From positions 25,958,097 through 26,022,096 of the forward strand of contig OY735215.1 of the NCBI GenBank assembly GCA_963457665.1: 64,000 nt of DNA, in the 5' to 3' direction. The first letter of the stretch is position 1; each line of letters opens with the position of its first letter. The stretch comes from Thysanoteuthis rhombus (lineage: Eukaryota > Mollusca > Cephalopoda > Oegopsida > Thysanoteuthidae). This document shows positions 60,061 to 64,000 of this stretch, piece by piece. The position numbers were made by a program, and so were the translations under genes. Below the pieces are notes generated by a model, which worked only from the letters and a program-made list of their open reading frames with translations, was not told where the DNA came from and did no database searches.

Positions 60061-60449
60061 GTACATATATATATATATATATAATTGTACCAGAGCACTG
60101 GATCATGATGATTTTCGACAAATGTGAATACACAACACTACAGCTGGTATTTCATCATCTCAAGTCTGCACATCTGCCATCTTTTTTTTTTTTTTTTTTT
60201 GTGAAAGACTTGCCCACTTGACCATTGCTATACAGTGTGCAAGCTCAGGGACCTAATTTTAAGCCAAAAGTAATATTCTAAAGTACTCACTTTAATTATA
60301 GGGCCATATCGATTCAAAATTTTCTAATTCTTCTATATGAGGTGAAAAGGAGATTGTAGTAGAATTATTTACTGTCCAAACAGCAACCACTGTGCTTGCA
60401 CTTTAGAGAAATGTAAGGTTATCTCTCACTATGATATGTGTTGGGCACA

Positions 60450-60920
60450 GTTGACCACTTGTCTCTACACAATATCTCCAGAAGTACTCAATGGATTTTA
60501 ATGAAATCCTGATGAAGGAATGGCTATGGGGTAAAGAAGAGGTAGCTAAATTTTAAGGGCGGATCTGTGTATTTTATTTTGATTGAGATATATTATTATC
60601 TTTTTTTCTTTATAGTCATGTGTATGCTCAAATCTGTCCTCACAATATCTCTAAGATTTCTTAATGAATTTCTATCAAATTTAACAGAATGATATACAAT
60701 AGACTTCAGAAGGTATGATTAGATTTTAAGATCAATTCATGTGTTACTTACCATCCTTACGTCATAGTTATATGTTCACACAACAATATATCGCCAGAAT
60801 TTCATGTCCCACCACACAATACCTCAAGAAGTTCTCAATGAAATTTTGTGGAAAGATGAGCCATGGGAGATATAATTAAAATTTAGGATAGATCCATGCA
60901 CCATTACTTCCCTGGACAAT
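60450..60920 (+). repeat. Repeat A array, plus orientation
   Basis: Three units with 'acaatatctccagaagtact', 'caatggattttaatgaaatc', 'gatgaaggaatgg', 'ggatctgtg' and later 'cacaatatctctaagatttc' and 'acaatacctcaagaagttct'. The end block 'gg(t/a)atatgttctctgagtac' follows at about 60932. Confidence 0.75.
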
Positions 60921-61203
60921 GGTGTTGACATAGGTATATGTTCTCTGAGTACTCTACTTCCTTTTGTGTACCTAACTTGTCCCCGTGAATGTCTGAGAGA
61001 TTTTTTATGATCACTTTTTGCAACCTAGACTACAATTCAATAATAATATCATGTGTGGTGTGTTTCACTCAGAGATTTCTGTCCCGATGTACTGGAGCTG
61101 GGGCACAGTTGATTGAAAAAGAAAAGTGCCCAGCAGCTGTTAACTTATAAAAATATTTCTTTCATATCTTACCTAGATATATATCCTCTGTGCCCCACTT
61201 TCC

Positions 61204-61276
<73 letters not shown>

Positions 61277-62589
61277 CTTTGAATAGAGATGAATTGTTTT
61301 TGCCATTGTTGTTAAATACAGAGATTTTTAAGATTAGGTGGGGGGGGGTAATATAAAATGAACTTATACCTGTCTCTCTCCCATTGATGGCCTTGCTGGT
61401 TGAAGAAAAAACTTCAGGTGATTCAGGGAAAATAAATCTTGGTTCTCCGCATGCAGGGACAGAAATAGGTCAAGCAGACATGTATATAGTGGTTAACTGA
61501 AAAGGCACTTCAACTAGTTTTCCTAATTCCAAGTCCATATGAGATGCATGAAGAGGTTTAGCATGTGCATGCGGGGTTCACATTATCATATTACTCGCTA
61601 ATTTATTTCTAATACTGTGCATTCTGCTTCTGTGTCGCTGATCAGGTAGGTAAAGCTTTTGTTTCTCTCAGCTATTATGCTACAGATCATCAAGTAAGTA
61701 GCACGGATTGGAAATAGAGAAGTAGCCTTTGACAAGACTTGAACACTCACAGGTATCTTTAGGACCCTTCTGACATTGAAAATTCCTTGCCAATTTGACC
61801 ACAATTTGTCTAAGAAATTCAGGTAACGTCATGGCTGTTTTTCTAGACAACATGTTTTTTCAAGATCAAATGCTTCTCAAGCATTAGATTTTTATATGAT
61901 CTTTAATATGTTACTCAAACACTTCTATAACTCAATAAATCTACACTTAACCATGTTGAGGATGTTCTACAGAGTTGCTTTTATCTATAAAGGATAGAAG
62001 TCTCTCTAAATCCAAGGCCATATTTTGACGCAAGCCTACAGCATTTTTCCTCATTAATTCATTTATCATTTGACCCATTTTTAATGGCAGCTAGAGAAAA
62101 AAAAACTGAAACACAAATGAACTTGGTACCTAGTGTTTGATTAAAATAGGTGATTTTTTTTCAATTTTTAAACTTACCACATGAATAAACGTTTCTAGGG
62201 AATAGAAAGCAATGAATCCGTGTTTTGGTAAAATACAGGAAGTAGTAAGAAGCAAAGAAACAATACTATTTATTTCCTGTAAAAATTGATGTAATGAATG
62301 AATAGCCCTACCCTAACCTTGAATTATTTAATCACCACTAACCACTGTATAGGAGCTTTCAATTGCATTCCCCTCCTTCTTGGTAATGAGAAGTAAGGGA
62401 AGCAACTTGGCGTGAAACAATGATATTTACTATCGGTAACAATTGCTCTAATCGATGAATAAACTTGCACCTCACCCCAAATTCCTCAATTAATCATCAC
62501 AGGCCTCTGCATGAAAGCTTTTTAGACTACATTCCCTTAGCTTTTTGTATTTTACAAGGATTTGGGATCTATAAGCAGATGGTTACCAG
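60921..62589. other. Unannotated sequence with a (TA)n array at 61205-61270 and SINE family E copy 2 at 61590-61815
   Basis: The (TA)n run is about 65 bp with one interruption. The SINE copy is described with its partner at 53095. No gene seen. Confidence 0.55.
61590..61815 (-). mobile_element. SINE family E, copy 2
   Basis: The minus-strand head 'tggtcaaattggcaaggaat' is followed by 'cacaggtatctttag'-complement spacing and the B-box-like 'gtgttcaagtcttgtcaaag', then 'ctacttctctatttccaatc'. It parallels the copy at 53095-53310 block by block. Confidence 0.65.
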
Positions 62590-62890
62590 AATTAAAAAGT
62601 TTGAGTTATGAGGATAGGTCAAAAAATAGAGTTGTCATCATTAGAGAATAGGGATTGGGGTGACTCAATAGAAATGTTTAAGATTATGCATGGTTTACAA
62701 TTAGTTAACCCTGATATATTTTCATCAAGAGGGACTGCAAGGAAATGAGAGGCCACACATATTGCGATGATTAAATATCAGAAAATTCTTTTTTAGCAAT
62801 AGAGTGGTGAGATTGGATTTGATTACCGAAATACATAGTGTTATCAACAGATAGAAATAAGTTTCAAAAGAATTACGATGTTTATTACAC
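62590..62890 (+). pseudogene. LINE reverse-transcriptase C-terminal remnant (CR1/L2-like style)
   Basis: With one or two frame changes the + strand reads RDWGDSIEMFKIMHGLQLVN then PDIF, a very typical 'xRxRGDLIExYKIxxGxxxVxPxxxF' block that follows the reverse-transcriptase domain of CR1/L2-type LINEs. Further on NRVVRLDLITEIHSVIN matches the terminal 'FFxxRVVxxWNxLPxxVVxAxSVxxF' block. Stop codons interrupt it. No intact ORF or 3' end repeat is identified. Confidence 0.75.
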
Positions 62891-63349
62891 CAACACAAAT
62901 GTTTAAGGCCATAAATATTGTGTCAATCTGATCATTATACTTGTATGTACAATTTGTTTGTTTTTTGGGGAGGGGGGTTACATCAAAATAAATCTTTGGG
63001 TTAAGAATTAGAACAAGGATCAAAAATGCAAGTTTCTACTCTTGAATTTCAAACGAGGGCATTCGTTCTGAACAATTAGCCGCCACTCTTTCAGCCTGGT
63101 ATCATTTTCCCCCACTTACTTCACAAAAGATTTAAACAAAAATGTTTGTTTTTGTTTGTTTTTTTTTTTGTTTTTGTTTTTCCTTTCAATATGATCTTGT
63201 TGATTTGCAAGCTGATTTTTAGGAAATACTCAAGATGACCCTGGTATTTCCAGTTATTGATTTTAATTAAACGTATTATAAATAACTACGGAAAAATAGT
63301 AGATTCACAGAACCGACGCGTAAAATAGAGATAACCTTACTTGATTTTT
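62891..63349. other. Unannotated sequence
   Basis: Includes a T-rich/GTTT tract at about 63141-63182. No gene. Confidence 0.4.
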
Positions 63350-63543
63350 AAGAAACAAAGCCGAATTTGGCTTTACAAAAAGGGGGGGGAAACAACAACA
63401 AAAAACGAACTTAGCGGACAAAAGTCTAGCAACAATTCTAATGGAATCTCCGCAAAGTTTGTTTTTTGTTATTGTTGTTTTGTTGGGGGTCTTTTGTTGT
63501 TGTCCCCCCCCCCTTTTTAAAGCCAAATTCGGCTTTGTTTCCT
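63350..63543. repeat. Foldback (hairpin) element
   Basis: The left arm 63350-63419 contains aaacaaagccgaatttggct, then a g8 run, 'aacaacaaca' and 'aacttagcgga'. The right arm 63450-63543 is its reverse complement, interrupted by an extra 25-30 bp of the same GTT-rich composition. The central non-paired region is about 30 bp. 'agccgaatttggct' is itself nearly palindromic. No coding content; open frames on both strands are products of the inverted repeat. Confidence 0.85.
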
Positions 63544-64000
63544 TCGTTAGTCTCTTTTGGCCAATGGTCGAATATTTTTTTTTTTTTAAATCGTATTGCT
63601 TTAATTTTATACTTCAATGGCTGTTTTATTCTTTAAAAAAATCCAAGGAGACACCACGAAAATTAATTTCAAATAGCAATTATCAATTTAGCTTTAAACA
63701 ATTGAAGGAGTTACAATAAAAATGAATTCCCAGCAGCGATCAATTTATTTTACCAATTACAAAAGTTGAAGGTTTGTAATAGAATAAAATTTATGTATCT
63801 TCATAGAAACGCAATGACTGAAATTGCAGTCATTTGCGATCAATGGGTTAAGGGTTTCATTTTGAAGATTTTTGACCAATTCTATTTATTTATTCATTTA
63901 TGTTAATTCAAAAAAAAAATGAAAAACATTGGCCCTCCCAAAAAAGCCAACTTTGCAATTCTTAGTTGTTTTTAAGGCTAACAGGAATTATCTCCATTTC
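63544..64000. other. Unannotated sequence to the window end
   Basis: AT-rich, no supported feature. Confidence 0.4.

Overview
This window is AT-rich animal genomic DNA carrying one recognisable protein-coding gene in a long, repeat-filled landscape. The gene is the PIGU orthologue, encoding the U subunit of GPI transamidase. It lies on the + strand from 39152 to 57086 in 11 GT-AG exons. I joined the exons by hand: reading phases agree at every junction and give a 439-residue protein, close to the roughly 435 residues usual for animal PIG-U. The window's many ORFs are otherwise short and mostly random, as expected for intron and intergenic DNA.

The organism is an invertebrate metazoan. Long intergenic and intronic stretches, many (TA)n arrays, several tRNA-derived SINE-like families and abundant degenerate short repeats would fit a mollusc, perhaps a cephalopod. 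That placement is inference from general repeat character, not from a diagnostic sequence.

Layout. From 1 to about 38.9 kb I see no gene. This part holds tRNA-like elements (1.3, 1.7, 6.2, 7.2, 19.4, 28.1, 33.2, 34.8 kb) and arrays of a degenerate repeat called repeat A here (2.4-2.9, 4.2-4.5, 8.1-8.4, 11.9-12.4, 29.8-30.7, 31.4-31.9 kb). It also holds a LINE reverse-transcriptase remnant (14.0-14.5 kb), a mariner transposase relic (17.5-18.7 kb), (TA)n-bounded units (19.2-20.3 kb), a small hAT-like MITE (21.7 kb), a 0.6 kb element with related ends (22.8-23.4 kb), a 1.9 kb inverted-repeat structure (33.6-35.5 kb) and a DUF4371/hAT-type transposase fragment (37.5-37.8 kb). A compact promoter candidate precedes PIGU. 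The PIGU introns carry an apparently complete solo LTR with a 4-bp target-site duplication (intron 3), a 580-bp pyrimidine tract (intron 9), SINE copies and a further (TA)n-bounded unit (intron 10). Downstream of PIGU are an internally deleted mariner with both ends, another tRNA-like element, more repeat A, a second LINE remnant and a foldback structure near 63.4 kb.

I found no evidence of a new multi-gene system. The most useful new observations are the repeat structures: the solo LTR, the long inverted repeat, the tRNA-like module flanked by inverted repeats, the (TA)n-bounded family, and the rearranged mariner end. All homology statements come from reading and recall; no database search was run.
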